Shown: piece after piece, positions 4,909-5,964 of the stretch
How positions within the stretch are numbered: position 1 is the first letter of the stretch
Layout of the letters: every line of letters begins with the position of its first letter
Source: an uncultured Rickettsiales bacterium
GTDB taxonomy: Bacteria > Pseudomonadota > Alphaproteobacteria > Rickettsiales > Deianiraeaceae
Reading direction: 5' to 3'
NCBI GenBank assembly: GCA_937906355.1
Contig: CALCWF010000072.1
Span: 1 to 5,964 of the forward strand
DNA length: 5,964 nt
The notes under the pieces: model-generated
Database searches by the model: none
Told to the model about the DNA's origin: nothing
The model's input: only the letters and a program-made list of their open reading frames with translations
Translations under genes and position numbers: made by a program

Positions 4909-5964
4909 ATGCACACTGTCTTGCACCGGGCGAAGGGAAATCTGCTGCGGATTTCCATGCTGAGCTTTTTCTATATAATCCTCGCCCTGATGACAGTCTT
5001 TCAGGCACTGGCCACCCGGAGGTTTGTGGACTTCGCCGCAGGCGGAGATATGCGCCGTTTCCTAACGTGGTTTGCCATCTATTTTGCCCTGGTTTTTTCT
5101 CAGATTTTATTAGGTTCCATCACAGGCTACCTATACGATGCGGCCACAGTTTCCATCAGTAATTCCTTCAAGCGCTATTACTGCGACGTTGCACTGTCCC
5201 GGGACTACAGTGCCATTACCCGCTATCATTCCGGAGATCTGATGCAGCGCCTGTTTACGGATGTATCCACCGTAGCCGGCACTGTAGTGTGGCTGCCCTG
5301 CGAGGTATGTTCGCTGCTTGCTTCCCTGATTGCCGCCGCAAGCTATCTTGCCATACTGGAATGGAAGCTGACACTTCTGCTGCTGGCAACCTTCGGCATC
5401 ATGAGCATAGCTGCGCTGCCCCTGCGGGGTTTGCTCAAGCGGCATCAGAAGCGCGTCATGGAATGTGAAGGTGCCGTACGCGGTTTTCTGCAGGAGCTGA
5501 TTGACCACAGCCTGGTCATCAGAACCTTCCAGGCCGGTGCGGGAGTGGGGCAGGAAGAATCCCGGCGGCTGGAAACCTACCGTGCCGCCCGGCTCCGTCA
5601 GAAAGCGCTGTCGCTGTGCATCAGCACTGCCTCATCCGCTGCGGTAAACCTCGCCTATGTCATCGGCCTTGCCTGGTGCGGCGTCGGCATTGTGCGCGGC
5701 ACAGTATCCTTCGGTACACTCTCCGCGGTATGGCAGCTGATTGGCCAAATCACCGGGCCGGCAAAACGGATTACAAACATTCTGCCCCAGTACTACACCA
5801 TGACTGCCTGCGCCGAGCGGCTGAACGAGATTGAGAACCTGCCCGAGGAGCAGAAAGACCCCAACACGGATTGGGATCAGGTGGCGGACGGTTTCCGTGG
5901 CATTGAGCTGACAGATGTTGCCTTTTCCTACACGGATCAGGAGGGCCAGACAAAGGATGTTCTG
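4909..5964 (+). CDS. ABC exporter half-transporter (permease plus start of ATPase), cut by window end
   Basis: The frame runs from ATG 4909 to the last base, 352 codons, with no stop. Proteins of this type are inner-membrane exporters with an N-terminal six-helix permease fused to an ATPase, working as dimers on lipids, peptides or drugs. Hydrophobic segments lie at about 13-36, 52-75, 127-150, 152-172, 236-262 and 266-282. Ser-Gly-Asp-Leu-Met-Gln-Arg-Leu-x-Thr-Asp-Val (108-119) is the conserved cytoplasmic loop element of exporter permeases. The ATPase domain starts near 330 (Ile-Glu-Leu-Thr-Asp-Val-Ala-Phe-Ser-Tyr), where Tyr341 is the A-loop aromatic residue that stacks on ATP. Walker A, the signature motif and Walker B fall beyond the window. 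The frame is rich in CTG, GCC and GGC codons, unlike the central block, and clostridial in style. Substrate is unknown; such genes often occur in pairs. Confidence 0.85.
   Translation, partial: MHTVLHRAKGNLLRISMLSFFYIILALMTVFQALATRRFVDFAAGGDMRRFLTWFAIYFALVFSQILLGSITGYLYDAATVSISNSFKRYYCDVALSRDYSAITRYHSGDLMQRLFTDVSTVAGTVVWLPCEVCSLLASLIAAASYLAILEWKLTLLLLATFGIMSIAALPLRGLLKRHQKRVMECEGAVRGFLQELIDHSLVIRTFQAGAGVGQEESRRLETYRAARLRQKALSLCISTASSAAVNLAYVIGLAWCGVGIVRGTVSFGTLSAVWQLIGQITGPAKRITNILPQYYTMTACAERLNEIENLPEEQKDPNTDWDQVADGFRGIELTDVAFSYTDQEGQTKDVL

Noticed and set aside
4854..5162. Plus-strand frame starting at ATG 4854
   Set aside because: It is out of frame with the ABC exporter, whose 4909 start has a strong ribosome binding site and clear transporter sequence. 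The shadow product is Arg/His/Pro-rich without domain features.
5131..5508. Minus-strand frame of 125 codons
   Set aside because: It lies wholly antisense to well-supported ABC permease coding sequence and shows no recognisable motif.

Overview
The window appears to be a composite of DNA from three different bacterial sources. It is not one coherent locus. The likely origin is a metagenomic contig from a gut-like community, joined at about 538-556 and again at about 4826-4878. Base composition supports this by hand count of single 60-base lines: positions 1-60 are 50% G+C, 841-900 are 25%, and 5221-5280 are 57%. Codon choice changes at the same places. The central block prefers ATA for isoleucine and A- or T-ending codons, whereas the right block prefers CTG, GCC and ATC.

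Left block (1 to about 549, minus strand): the interior of a large acidic secreted or surface protein made of 81-residue Big_3-like immunoglobulin-fold repeats. This type is common in Ruminococcus and related Clostridia. Neither its start nor its end is in the window.

Central block (about 550 to 4834, all plus strand, very A+T-rich): a family-4 glycosyltransferase that has lost its N-terminus at the join, tryptophanyl-tRNA synthetase (trpS), the F1 ATP synthase delta subunit (atpH), D-amino-acid aminotransferase, and a small one-pass membrane protein with a TPR-like C-terminus that is probably cut by the right join. The glycosyltransferase and aminotransferase read most like alphaproteobacterial versions. 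Strong A+T bias, substitution of catalytic residues in the glycosyltransferase, an atpH separated from atpA and weak Shine-Dalgarno signals fit a host-associated lineage with a reduced genome, but that assignment is inference. The genes do not form one pathway: they cover translation, energy, cell-wall D-amino acids and envelope glycans.

Right block (about 4880-5964, plus strand): the start of a clostridial-type ABC exporter with a good ribosome binding site, running off the window just as its ATPase domain begins.

I see no tRNA, rRNA, CRISPR array, insertion sequence or new defence or biosynthetic system. The most important observation is that the long plus-strand frame 127-1692 is an artefact in its first ~140 codons, which are the antisense of the surface-protein repeats fused in frame to a truncated glycosyltransferase.
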